From assembly GCA_934617065.1 (NCBI GenBank), contig CAKTTY010000004.1:88198-152197 (forward strand): a stretch of 64,000 bases of DNA. Reading direction: 5' to 3'. Shown piece after piece: positions 1-7,318 of the stretch (position 1 is its first letter; each line of letters opens with the position of its first letter). A program made the translations under genes and the position numbers. Origin of the DNA: an uncultured Eggerthellaceae bacterium. GTDB taxonomy: Bacteria; Actinomycetota; Coriobacteriia; Coriobacteriales; Eggerthellaceae. Under the pieces are notes generated by a model that saw only the letters and a list, made by a program, of their open reading frames with translations, ran no database searches and had not been told where the DNA came from.

Positions 1-759
1 CACGATGACGCGTTCCGCCCCTTGCTCTTTGAGCAAGGCAACAAGGAGATCCTGTTTCTGGCGCTCTGAAACAGGCAGCAGGTATTCGTTTACCGTGTCG
101 GCGGTTTCACCCTTGTGGGCGATCTCGATAACCTCTGGATCGGCCTGTACGAGTTTTGCCTTCGCTTGAACGTCGGGCGTTAACGTGGCGCTGAACAAGA
201 AGGTTTGACGTTCTTTGGGCGTCATGCGCACGATTGAGTTCACAGGGGGCCAGAAGCCCATGTCCATCATGCGATCGACTTCGTCAAGCACAAGATAGTG
301 GATGTTTTCCAGGGAAAGAAGGCCCTGCTGCGCCAAGTCAAGCAAGCGTCCAGGGGTGGCAATAAGCACATCGCAGCCCTTTTTGAGCTTTTCTACCTGG
401 GTAGAATATTTTTTACCGCCAATTACGGTAAGCGTACGGAACTTGGTGGTTTGCGCGATGGCGCTAGCGCATTCGGAAATCTGCTGAGCCAGTTCGCGTG
501 TCGGCGCCAAAATCAACGCGTAGGGGCCCTTTTTGGGTCGCTTTGAGCCGAAGTGACGCACCATTTGATCGAAGATAGGAAGCAGATAGGCGAGTGTCTT
601 TCCTGTACCGGTTTGTGCGGCAGCCAGGATGTCTTTTCCTTCGATTCCCGGTGGAATGGAAAGCGCCTGTACAGGGGTAGGTTCGGTGAAGCCAAGATTC
701 TCAATGGCTTCCAATGAGGGCTTGGACAAGCCAAGCGTATTAAAAGTTGAGATAGTCAT
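1..759 (-). CDS. DEAD-box RNA helicase, 3' end outside the window
   Basis: ATP-dependent RNA helicase, RhlE/DeaD-like. The 253 codons in the window read, from the ATG at 759, the Q motif (GFTEPTPVQ), motif I (AAQTGTGKT), Ia (APTRELAQQ), Ib (IATPGRL), the DEAD box in VLDEADRMMDMGF, and motif III (FSATL). The second RecA domain is only begun when the window ends, so motifs IV-VI are not visible and the subfamily cannot be named. An AAAGG ribosome site lies just before the ATG. It is divergent from trpS across about 136 bp. The frame is intact and looks functional. Confidence 0.93.
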   Translation of the reverse strand, partial: MTISTFNTLGLSKPSLEAIENLGFTEPTPVQALSIPPGIEGKDILAAAQTGTGKTLAYLLPIFDQMVRHFGSKRPKKGPYALILAPTRELAQQISECASAIAQTTKFRTLTVIGGKKYSTQVEKLKKGCDVLIATPGRLLDLAQQGLLSLENIHYLVLDEVDRMMDMGFWPPVNSIVRMTPKERQTFLFSATLTPDVQAKAKLVQADPEVIEIAHKGETADTVNEYLLPVSERQKQDLLVALLKEQGAERVIV

Positions 760-895
760 GCCTTTCAGTGTAGGGGACGGAAGGGCAATAGTCTATGCGG
801 AAGATAAGCAATGGTATACTTTCCCAATGCATCCAACGCCGTTTGAGTGCGGCTCAATCACCCTTACGAATCAAACGAAAGAGGCACTGTTCGTT
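760..895. promoter_or_regulatory. Divergent promoter region between helicase gene and trpS
   Basis: Rightward, TATACT at 815-820 preceded by TGG looks like an extended -10. It ends only 6 nt before an in-frame ATG at 827. Leftward, TAGACT (790-795 read on the minus strand) is a plausible -10 about 30 nt from the helicase start. No good -35 is visible for either. No T-box antiterminator consensus is present, so trpS does not appear to be under T-box control. Confidence 0.4.
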
Positions 896-1945
896 ATGAG
901 CTCTAATAGTTTTGAAGCAAGCCAGAAGCGCAGCGAGGCAATTCGCGCCGACCTTGAAATAAATCCCGGCAAGTACACGATGCTTACGGGCGACCGTCCT
1001 ACGGGTCGTTTGCATCTGGGTCACTATTTCGGCACTATCAAGGAACGCGTTGCGCTGCAGAACAAAGGCGTTACCACGCGAGTTATCATCGCTGATTATC
1101 AGGTAATCACCGATCGCGATACCACGGACAACATTCAGGACAACGTTCGCAACATGGTTATCGACTATCTCGCATGCGGCATCGATCCTGAAAAAACGAT
1201 GATCTTTACCCATTCTGCGGTCCCTGCTTTAAATCAGCTTATGCTCCCGTTCCTTTCTTTGGTATCCGAGGCAGAGCTCCTTCGTAACCCCACGGTTAAG
1301 GCCGAGCAGGAAGCATCGGGCCATGCCCTTACCGGCCTTCTTCTAACTTATCCCGTGCATCAGGCATGCGATATTTTGTTCTGCAAGGGCAATATCGTAC
1401 CCTGCGGCAAGGATCAGCTGCCCCATATCGAACAGACCCGCCAAATTGCTCGTCGTTTTAACGAGCGTTACGGCTACGTGTTCCCTGAGCCTGAATGTCT
1501 TCTGAATGACGACGCACCTGAGATTCCTGGCTTGGATGGCCGCAAGATGTCGAAGAGCTACGGCAATGCCATCAGCCTTTCGTTTACGGCAGAAGAAACC
1601 GCCAAGATCATCAAGAAGTCCAAGACCGATTCCGAACGTTTCATCACGTTCGATAAGGAAAACCGCCCCGGCGTATCGGCTCTTCTTACCACGGCAGCCT
1701 TGTGCACGGGTCGTACCGAAGTGGAAATTGCCGAGGAAATTGGCAACGGGGGTTCGGGCATGCTTAAGAAATACGTCACCGAAGCGGTTAACGAGTACCT
1801 TGCTCCTATCCGCGAGCGTCGTGAGGCAATTGCCGCAAAGCCTGGCTATGTTGAAGAGGTTCTGCATGAAGGCAATCGCAAAGCGAATGAAATCGCCAAT
1901 ACAACTTTGGACGAGGTTCGTGAAGCCATGCACATGGTTTACTAG
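896..1945 (+). CDS. trpS: Tryptophanyl-tRNA synthetase
   Basis: Class I aminoacyl-tRNA synthetase charging tRNA-Trp in the cytoplasm. From the ATG at 896 it gives 349 aa, normal for the family. The HIGH-type signature is RLHLGHYFG in GDRPTGRLHLGH, and the KMSKS loop is complete in DGRKMSKSYGN. The ATG at 896 was chosen because the protein then begins 25-30 residues before the nucleotide-binding motif, and a GAAAGAGG stretch sits upstream. An in-frame ATG at 827, six bases after a -10-like TATACT, would add 23 residues and is a real alternative if the mRNA is leaderless. A strong terminator follows, so it is probably monocistronic. Confidence 0.96.
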   Translation: MSSNSFEASQKRSEAIRADLEINPGKYTMLTGDRPTGRLHLGHYFGTIKERVALQNKGVTTRVIIADYQVITDRDTTDNIQDNVRNMVIDYLACGIDPEKTMIFTHSAVPALNQLMLPFLSLVSEAELLRNPTVKAEQEASGHALTGLLLTYPVHQACDILFCKGNIVPCGKDQLPHIEQTRQIARRFNERYGYVFPEPECLLNDDAPEIPGLDGRKMSKSYGNAISLSFTAEETAKIIKKSKTDSERFITFDKENRPGVSALLTTAALCTGRTEVEIAEEIGNGGSGMLKKYVTEAVNEYLAPIRERREAIAAKPGYVEEVLHEGNRKANEIANTTLDEVREAMHMVY

Positions 1946-1996
1946 GGTTTCGATTCACGCTTAAAAACAGCTGGGCGTATAAAACGGCTGAGCATG

Positions 1997-2035
1997 AAAA
2001 GCGGCTAGGCATATGCGCCTAGCCGCTTTTTGTTG
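1997..2035 (+). terminator. Intrinsic terminator of trpS
   Basis: Perfect 14-bp stem (1997-2010 with 2017-2030), 6-nt loop, then a run of T interrupted by one G. It is clearly strong. Confidence 0.9.
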
Positions 2036-2178
2036 GTAAATATCGTGCAAGGTCCGAGGCGCGGTGGGCGGATAAATATCCAAACATCACGGTAAGCGTG
2101 AATTACCATGTTTGCAGGGTGCCGCAACGGCTGTGGGGGATCATTTGCGCGTTAATGTGTCGATCCTTGGGAATGGAA

Positions 2179-2207
2179 GTGGCAAAAGCGGTAAAGTACG
2201 CTAGAAT
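2179..2207 (+). promoter_or_regulatory. Candidate promoter of the CAT-anticodon tRNA
   Basis: GTGGCA at 2179-2184 (4 of 6 to TTGACA), 17-bp spacer, TAGAAT at 2202-2207, about 35 bp before the mature tRNA. Confidence 0.5.
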
Positions 2208-2241
2208 AATCAATCGCAGCTTCTGACGAAGCTGCTGCTTC

Positions 2242-2316
2242 GGGCCCATAGCTCAATGGTGGAGCAGGGGACTCATAATCCTTTGGTTCTCGGTTCGAAT
2301 CCGGGTGGGCCCACCA
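2242..2316 (+). tRNA. tRNA with CAT anticodon (elongator Met or Ile2)
   Basis: A complete cloverleaf with encoded CCA. The acceptor stem GGGCCCA pairs with TGGGCCC, the anticodon loop is CTCATAA, and the T arm carries TTCGAAT. The acceptor starts with a G:C pair and the anticodon stem lacks three consecutive G:C pairs, which argues against initiator tRNA. Elongator Met and the lysidine-modified Ile2 tRNA both use this anticodon, and I cannot separate them by eye. Confidence 0.95.
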
Positions 2317-2329
2317 TCAGGAAACATTG

Positions 2330-2356
2330 GCCGTCACTTCGAGTGGCGGCTTTTTT
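2330..2356 (+). terminator. Terminator after the tRNA
   Basis: 9-bp stem (2330-2338 with 2342-2350, one G:T pair) closing a UUCG-type loop, followed by six T. Confidence 0.88.
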
Positions 2357-2540
2357 ATTTGAGCGTCCTTCTTTGATGTGAGCGATATTGCGCGCATCAA
2401 AGTGTTGCTGCATTCTAAAGCTATATATACCTGCAGCTTTGGCTCTGTTGGCTATATACAGCCCGTTTGCTGGTTTATGCAACCCTCATTCTGACGGTGC
2501 TTGCTCTTCTCTTTGAAGCGGAAGCAGCGAGCAATTTCGC

Positions 2541-2579
2541 AAAAAATAAGCCACCTGCGATGGCGCAGGTGGCTTATTT
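2541..2579 (-). terminator. Terminator of the leftward membrane-protein gene
   Basis: 15-bp perfect stem (2545-2559 with 2564-2578), 4-nt loop. On the minus strand it runs into six T. It lies just downstream of the gene that ends at 2602. The 2357-2540 stretch before it holds nothing I recognise. Confidence 0.88.
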
Positions 2580-2601
2580 AGCCGATGGATGGAATGCGGG
2601 G

Positions 2602-3201
2602 TTATTTAACTTCTTTACGGAAACGCTTAGCCTTTTTAAGCGATGGGCGTTCTTCGTCGATTTGCTTCATCGTGATAATGGTCATAACGATGAGTACGAT
2701 GTTGATAAGGCATGCAGGGCTGATGATGTGAATCATGAAAAGAGCAACAAGTTCAATAGCGATAGAAATGCCCAACAGAGCGTACATAAGGCCGTTTACA
2801 AACCCATTGCTAGCGCGGTCGTACATCCAAGCAAAGCCCTTAAGATTGAGGATTACGCTAGCTACAGCAGTCCATAGGCAAACCAGTGCCTCAATGCGGA
2901 CAAGGGTGGCAAGACGATAGCCGTTGTATTCCCAACCGCCAGTAGCTCGAAGCTCCCAGTCGGTAAACGTTTCGCCGGAAAACCAACCAAGCAATGTACA
3001 GGCAAGGCCCCAAGCCAAAAGGATCATTGCGTAGATAAAGTAAGCATTCCAAATATGATGCATCTTGGTGCGAAGGGGAGTCATAGGGTAGCCATCGTCG
3101 CCGATCTTGGTGCCATCCTCTGTGTACCAGATTTCCAGAGGTTTTTTCTGGGGTTTATCTTTTTCCTTCTTTTGTTTGTCCTTCTTATTGAAAAGTGCCA
3201 T
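2602..3201 (-). CDS. Unknown four-helix membrane protein
   Basis: I do not recognise this 199-aa protein. It starts with a very basic, Lys-rich tail (about residues 1-25), then a segment containing YTEDGTKIGDDGYPM. Four hydrophobic stretches follow, roughly residues 52-72, 97-120, 130-155 and 157-178, and it ends in another Lys/Arg-rich tail. It has an AGGAAGG ribosome site, its own terminator and a long upstream gap, so it is a single-gene unit. The positive charge on both ends with four membrane segments predicts both termini in the cytoplasm. It sits beside the acyl-CoA dehydrogenase cluster and is transcribed in the same direction as the leftward dehydrogenase, but nothing links them functionally. 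Confidence 0.8.
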   Translation of the reverse strand: MALFNKKDKQKKEKDKPQKKPLEIWYTEDGTKIGDDGYPMTPLRTKMHHIWNAYFIYAMILLAWGLACTLLGWFSGETFTDWELRATGGWEYNGYRLATLVRIEALVCLWTAVASVILNLKGFAWMYDRASNGFVNGLMYALLGISIAIELVALFMIHIISPACLINIVLIVMTIITMKQIDEERPSLKKAKRFRKEVK

Positions 3202-3511
3202 GTACAGCCTTCCTAAAAGGGTGACGCGAAAATACCGAGTTTCAATTCTATATGAACCTCGGATAAGTACAGTCGAGCGAGTGCTCTTATCCGAAGAAAG
3301 ACAGAATTTACAGTAAGGGATTCATGCCGATGCAAAAGCGGCAGGTTATGGCCGTATAAGGATGCAACCCGTTGCTTTCGTATATGGAGAAGTGGACTAG
3401 GTAGATAATCAGCCAACGTGATTTTGCATCTTGGCAACCTGGCGATTTTAGGCAAAACAGGATGCTTGATGTCTCGATAGAGTAAGGGGGGGCAGTCAAA
3501 CGTGCGCTTAC
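3202..3511. other. Non-coding gap upstream of the membrane-protein gene
   Basis: About 310 bp with no convincing gene on either strand. It must hold the leftward promoter of the gene starting at 3201, but I could not fix a clear -10/-35 pair. Confidence 0.4.
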
Positions 3512-3542
3512 AAAAAAAGGGGAAGCATTTGCTTCCCCTTTT
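3512..3542 (-). terminator. Terminator of the leftward acyl-CoA dehydrogenase gene
   Basis: 12-bp perfect stem (3515-3526 with 3531-3542), 4-nt loop, running into seven T on the minus strand. A second small hairpin, CCAAGA-TAAC-TCTTGG, lies at 3555-3570 between it and the stop codon. Confidence 0.88.
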
Positions 3543-3585
3543 CCCGGAATCTAGCCAAGATAACTCTTGGTTGAAAGAGTCAGAA

Positions 3586-4809
3586 CTAGTCGAGCTTAGA
3601 GCCAGCGACCCAGGTCTGGTACTCGAGAGTACCGTCATGATCCTCAACGCCCTTAGCGATGGTGATGCGCTGTACGGTAGGAGCGCCTTCCTCAAGCCAC
3701 ATAGCGCGGCAGTCGCGATAAAGGAGTTCGGTAGGACCATAAGGAGAATCCTCGAAGTAACCGTCGCCACCGAAGATCTCGAGCATCTCGTCGGAAACGA
3801 GACGAACGGTGTCGATGGAGAACAGCTTGCAGATTGCAGCCTTCTCGGATACGTACTCGCCGTTGTTGTCCAGATCGAAGTCATCGCAGAAGTCGATGAT
3901 GGTGCAGCGAAGAGCATGGATCATCATCTGCATGTTAGCGAGCTTTACGCGGATAGCCTGACGCTTGATGATCGGCTTACCGAAGGTAACGCGGTCGCGT
4001 GCACGAGCGATGGACATCTCGAACATACGCTGAGAAATACCGAGGTTAGAAGTTGCGATGTGTACGCGGGAAACCGCGAGAGAGTGCATAGCAACCTTCA
4101 TGCCCTCGCCACGCTTGCCGAGCATCAATTCGGGCTCGAGCTCAACGTTGGTGAACTTGAGGCCGGTGTGACCGGAGCCACGGCAGCCCATCATGTGAGG
4201 CATAGGAACGAGTTCGAAGCCAGGACGATCCATAGGAACGAAGAAGGCGGACAGACGATCGTCGCCCTGCTTGTCAGGATCGGTTACGCAGATTACGTAA
4301 GAGAACTGAGAGCAGTCGGTGTGAGAAATGAGCCACTTCTCGCCATTGAGGATCCACTTACCCTTTTCTTCGTCCCATACAGCGGTGGAGTGCAGGTCAG
4401 CACCGGTGCCGCCAGACTTCTCGGTCAGAGCGAAGTTGGTGAAGATGGTCTTATCCTGGAAGAGAGGCATGTACTTCTCTTTGATCTCGGGCTGACCGAA
4501 ATCGTTGAGGATGCGCCAGTTCAGGTCAGATGCATAGTGCATGTGCATACGCATGCCCGAAGGACCACGGGAGAACTCTTCCTGAACCTGCAGGATTTCC
4601 TTCTCGGAGAGGCCCCATCCACCGTACTCTACAGGGAGAGAATAACGATAGATGTCGTTGTCGATGTTGGACTGGTAGAACTTCTCGGGGAACGTGTTGG
4701 TTACCTCGATCTCCTTCTGCCATTCGGTGTAAGGACCTTCGACCATGTCGCGAACCTTCTTGAGGTACGCCTTAAACTGCTCGTCGGTGATGGTTGCATT
4801 CGGATTCAT
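3586..4809 (-). CDS. Acyl-CoA dehydrogenase, MCAD-type catalytic base
   Basis: FAD-dependent acyl-CoA dehydrogenase/enoyl-CoA reductase of 407 aa. Visible family marks are the FAD-contacting ALTEKSGGTGADLH and EKWLISHTD segments (residues 127-165), RVTFGKP (273-279), IFGGDGY (345-351) and the C-terminal LEEGAPTVQR. By motif alignment with medium-chain acyl-CoA dehydrogenase, Glu374 occupies the classical catalytic-base position, while the alternative isovaleryl-CoA dehydrogenase position is Ser. The start has an excellent AGGAGGG ribosome site. It is divergent from a second dehydrogenase that heads the fixABCX operon, so it probably passes electrons to the same ETF. The substrate is unknown. 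Confidence 0.93.
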   Translation of the reverse strand: MNPNATITDEQFKAYLKKVRDMVEGPYTEWQKEIEVTNTFPEKFYQSNIDNDIYRYSLPVEYGGWGLSEKEILQVQEEFSRGPSGMRMHMHYASDLNWRILNDFGQPEIKEKYMPLFQDKTIFTNFALTEKSGGTGADLHSTAVWDEEKGKWILNGEKWLISHTDCSQFSYVICVTDPDKQGDDRLSAFFVPMDRPGFELVPMPHMMGCRGSGHTGLKFTNVELEPELMLGKRGEGMKVAMHSLAVSRVHIATSNLGISQRMFEMSIARARDRVTFGKPIIKRQAIRVKLANMQMMIHALRCTIIDFCDDFDLDNNGEYVSEKAAICKLFSIDTVRLVSDEMLEIFGGDGYFEDSPYGPTELLYRDCRAMWLEEGAPTVQRITIAKGVEDHDGTLEYQTWVAGSKLD

Positions 4810-4834
4810 AAACCCTCCTAATCGGTTTGTGAAT

Positions 4835-4850
4835 GGAACCTTTCGGTTCC
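4835..4850. repeat. Inverted repeat GGAACC-TTTC-GGTTCC
   Basis: A perfect 6-bp inverted repeat about 26 bp upstream of the leftward dehydrogenase start. In the leader RNA it would form a small hairpin; as DNA it could be an operator. Confidence 0.45.
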
Positions 4851-4919
4851 TGATTAACCCTTATGCGGCAGATTCCGGATATTCCGCTACAAGCAGTTTA
4901 GCATTCTCGCGTTAAGAGG

Positions 4920-4931
4920 TGTCCAATAGGA
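4920..4931 (-). promoter_or_regulatory. Mirrored 12-bp element, leftward copy
   Basis: Read on the minus strand this is TCCTATTGGACA, identical to the rightward copy at 5196-5207. It lies 110 bp upstream of the ATG at 4809. Its TTGGAC part could act as a -35. TGCTAA (4898-4903) at 17 bp or TAAACT (4895-4900) at 20 bp are possible -10 boxes. Confidence 0.55.
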
Positions 4932-5092
4932 TATGCACAATCTAAAAACTTCTATCTATAGGCTTGCTCTATCGTTCATTTTTGAGTAATTTCGCTCGAC
5001 AGCGCTTCACCTCGCAAGATGTTTTATACATAAATTAGTAGTAATTCCAGACGGTTCGATTCACTAGTTTTTATTGACTATTCGTGATCACG

Positions 5093-5102
5093 TTCACATA
5101 CA
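5093..5102. promoter_or_regulatory. Perfect palindrome CGTGATCACG in the divergent region
   Basis: A 10-bp perfect palindrome between the two mirrored 12-bp elements. Its half-site resembles the TGTGA/TCACA class recognised by CRP/FNR-family proteins, but without their central spacer, so that reading is speculative. Confidence 0.35.
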
Positions 5103-5195
5103 TTTACGGAAATGGCATCAGGGTTGAAAATCAATAGATCTGCCCTATGGAAATCTGCAAGATGAATCGGTAATTTTTTACTCCATCTATCTTTT

Positions 5196-5207
5196 TCCTA
5201 TTGGACA
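5196..5207 (+). promoter_or_regulatory. Mirrored 12-bp element, rightward copy
   Basis: TCCTATTGGACA, the exact inverted copy of 4920-4931. It lies 116 bp upstream of the ATG at 5324, nearly the same distance as the other copy from its gene. It overlaps the -35 of the rightward promoter. Confidence 0.6.
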
Positions 5208-5229
5208 GCTTTGTTCTTGCGATTAAACT
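5201..5229 (+). promoter_or_regulatory. Candidate promoter of the dehydrogenase-fixABCX operon
   Basis: TTGGAC (5201-5206), 17-bp spacer, TAAACT (5224-5229). Transcription would start near 5236, leaving a leader of about 88 nt before the ATG at 5324. Confidence 0.55.
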
Positions 5230-5323
5230 CAACTACAGCAGAAAGTCCGTTTTCTGGCATGCAATCATGTCAGAACTAGTTCGTTTGCCCTTGGAAGGGG
5301 CGGGCGAGGAGAAGGAGAAGATT

Positions 5324-6475
5324 ATGGATTTTGCTCTCACCGACGAGCAGGAACTTCTTGTTGAGTCCCTCAAGGAGTATGCAGACCGCTACTTCGACGA
5401 TGAGTCCGTACGTCAGATGTATGAAAACCATCAGGTTAGCGCCGAGGCCCAGGACGCATATCGCGACGCAGGCTTCCCCTTCATGGGCCTTCCCGAAGAG
5501 GTTGGTGGCATTCCTACGGACCACGTAACTCTGGGTCTCATGACCGAGAAGCTCTATGAGTTCACTGGTGCTATGACTCCCTTCATGACCGGTATGCTCG
5601 CTTGCGCTGACCTTGCAGAGTTCGGCACTCCTGAGCAGTCCGCAGTTATCATGGAAGAGTACGAGAAGTCCGGCCAGTCCGTTGCTGCTCTCTGCCTCTC
5701 TGAGCCCGCTGCTGGTTCCGACAACATGGGCATGACCATGACCTCTAAGAAGCAGGCTGATGGTACGTATGTTCTGAACGGTCAGAAGACTTGGGTTACC
5801 AATGGTGCTGACGTTCCTTACTACATCGTTATCTGCAAGGACGAGGAGCCTGCTCGCGAAAACAACAAGATGTCTCTCTGGCTCGTTAAGCGCGAGACCG
5901 AGGGTGTTTCCACCGCTCACCTGACCAAGCTTGGTCAGCACACCGTTCCTTTCGTTGACGTATTCTTCGACAATGTTGTTGTCGAAGAATCCCAGCGCAT
6001 TGGTGAAGCTGGTGCTGGTTGGCTGCTGCTCATGAAGAACTTCGAGTTCGAGCGCTGCCTCGTTGTTGCTCAGGGTCTTGGCCTTGCTCAGGCTGCTCAG
6101 AACGATGCTATCGCTTACGCTAAGGAGCGCATCGCTTTCGGTAAGCCGATCATCACCAACCCCCGTGTTCAGGGCCTCATCGAGCAGAACGAAATCATGC
6201 TTCAGCAGACCCGTCATTGGCTGTACTATTGCCTCTGGAAGCTCGATCAGGGTCAGTCCATCAACGCTGACATCGCTATGCTGAAGTCTTGGGGCACTCG
6301 TGCTCATCTTCAGATTGCTGATAATGCAATTGAGGTATACGGCGGCCTCGGTTATACTGAGGAAGTTCGTGTTGGTCGCATTTGGCGTGACCTTCGTGGT
6401 AATATGCTCGCTGGCGGTACGTGTGAGGTTATGGACTACATCGCCGGTCGTGCAATTCCTAAACTGTATAAGTAA
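5324..6475 (+). CDS. CaiA-like acyl-CoA dehydrogenase heading the fix operon
   Basis: FAD enzyme of 383 aa when started at the ATG at 5324, which has a GAAGGAG ribosome site and begins MDFALTDEQEL as CaiA proteins do. The frame stays open upstream but without support. FAD/acyl-CoA motifs are CLSEPAAGSDNMG (124-136), QKTWVTNG (154-161), RIAFGKP (269-275) and VYGGLGY (338-344). The MCAD catalytic-base position is Gly364, but Glu243 in FEFERC matches the base used by isovaleryl-CoA dehydrogenase and is conserved in CaiA. It should reduce an enoyl-CoA, or oxidise an acyl-CoA, with electrons exchanged through FixAB. Codon use is strongly biased to GCT, GTT, GGT and AAG, a sign of high expression. 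Confidence 0.94.
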   Translation: MDFALTDEQELLVESLKEYADRYFDDESVRQMYENHQVSAEAQDAYRDAGFPFMGLPEEVGGIPTDHVTLGLMTEKLYEFTGAMTPFMTGMLACADLAEFGTPEQSAVIMEEYEKSGQSVAALCLSEPAAGSDNMGMTMTSKKQADGTYVLNGQKTWVTNGADVPYYIVICKDEEPARENNKMSLWLVKRETEGVSTAHLTKLGQHTVPFVDVFFDNVVVEESQRIGEAGAGWLLLMKNFEFERCLVVAQGLGLAQAAQNDAIAYAKERIAFGKPIITNPRVQGLIEQNEIMLQQTRHWLYYCLWKLDQGQSINADIAMLKSWGTRAHLQIADNAIEVYGGLGYTEEVRVGRIWRDLRGNMLAGGTCEVMDYIAGRAIPKLYK

Positions 6476-6545
6476 CCCTACGCGCACTGCTGCACGTAAC
6501 TCCCGTTTGTATAGGTAATACAAGGAGAATAGGAGCAAGAAAGTT

Positions 6546-7298
6546 ATGAAAATTGTTGTCGCAGTTAAAGTAGTAGCTGACGACCAGGACATCTTCGTCG
6601 CTGGCGATCGTACGCTTGACTACTCTAAGGCTCATCAGGTCATCAGCTCTTACGACAAGAACGCTATCGAAGCTGCAGCTCAGCTCGCTGCTGCTAACGA
6701 CGGTACCGTTACTGTTATCAGCGCTGCAACCTCCAAGGCTACCGACGCTAAGCTGAAGAAGGATATCCTTTCTCGCGGCGTTGATGAGCTCATCATGGTT
6801 ACCGATGATGCTTTGGCAACCGCTGACTCCTTCGCAACCGCTCAGGTTCTGAAGGGCATCGTTGAGGACAAGGTTTCCGATTACGACCTGATCCTCACTG
6901 GCGACGGTTCCGCTGACTTCTATGCTGGTCAGGTAAACGTTCAGCTCGCAGCTGCTCTTGGTGTACCCACCATCAACGAAGTTACCTCTATCGCTGCTGA
7001 AGGCGACAAGGTTGTTGTTGAGCGCACGCTCGAAGATGAAGTTGAGGAGATCGAGGTTCCCCTCCCCGCAGTTATCGCTGTATCTCCTTCCATCGGTGAG
7101 CCTCGCATCCCTGGCATGCGTGAGATCCTCGCAGCTGGCAAGAAGCCTTCCACCGTTGACGAGCTTGCTGGTGGCGTAGACGCTAAGATCGAGATCGAGG
7201 AGACCAAGGCTCCCGAGCTCGCTCCCCGTAAGCAGCAGATCTTCGAAGAAGGCGACATCGACGCATTTGCGGCGGCTGTTGCTGAGGCACTCAAGTAG
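6546..7298 (+). CDS. fixA: Electron transfer flavoprotein beta subunit, FixA
   Basis: ETF beta-family subunit, 250 aa, starting MKIVVAVKVVADDQD with a GGAGAATAGGAG ribosome site. It pairs with FixB to hold FAD and AMP or a second FAD. In FixABCX complexes it is the subunit that receives electrons from NADH and splits them between ferredoxin or flavodoxin and quinone. The conserved core DLILTGDGSADFYAGQVN followed by LGVPTINEVT is present. It lies 70 bp after the dehydrogenase and 20 bp before fixB. Codon use is as biased as in the neighbouring genes. I infer FixA rather than a generic EtfB from the fixC and fixX neighbours. Confidence 0.93.
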   Translation: MKIVVAVKVVADDQDIFVAGDRTLDYSKAHQVISSYDKNAIEAAAQLAAANDGTVTVISAATSKATDAKLKKDILSRGVDELIMVTDDALATADSFATAQVLKGIVEDKVSDYDLILTGDGSADFYAGQVNVQLAAALGVPTINEVTSIAAEGDKVVVERTLEDEVEEIEVPLPAVIAVSPSIGEPRIPGMREILAAGKKPSTVDELAGGVDAKIEIEETKAPELAPRKQQIFEEGDIDAFAAAVAEALK

Positions 7299-7318
7299 AG
7301 ATAAGGCGGTTCTAAAAC

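Noticed and set aside
760-895. T-box riboswitch before trpS (and before valS and thrS)
   Set aside because: I looked for the conserved AGGGTGG antiterminator sequence and specifier stem in the leaders and did not find them.
3502-4821. 439-codon plus-strand open frame opposite the leftward dehydrogenase
   Set aside because: It is the complement of a clear acyl-CoA dehydrogenase gene with its own ribosome site and terminator.
5093-5102. CRP/FNR site in the divergent region
   Set aside because: CGTGATCACG contains the half-sites but lacks the 6-bp (CRP) or 4-bp (FNR) spacer, so I list it only as a palindrome.
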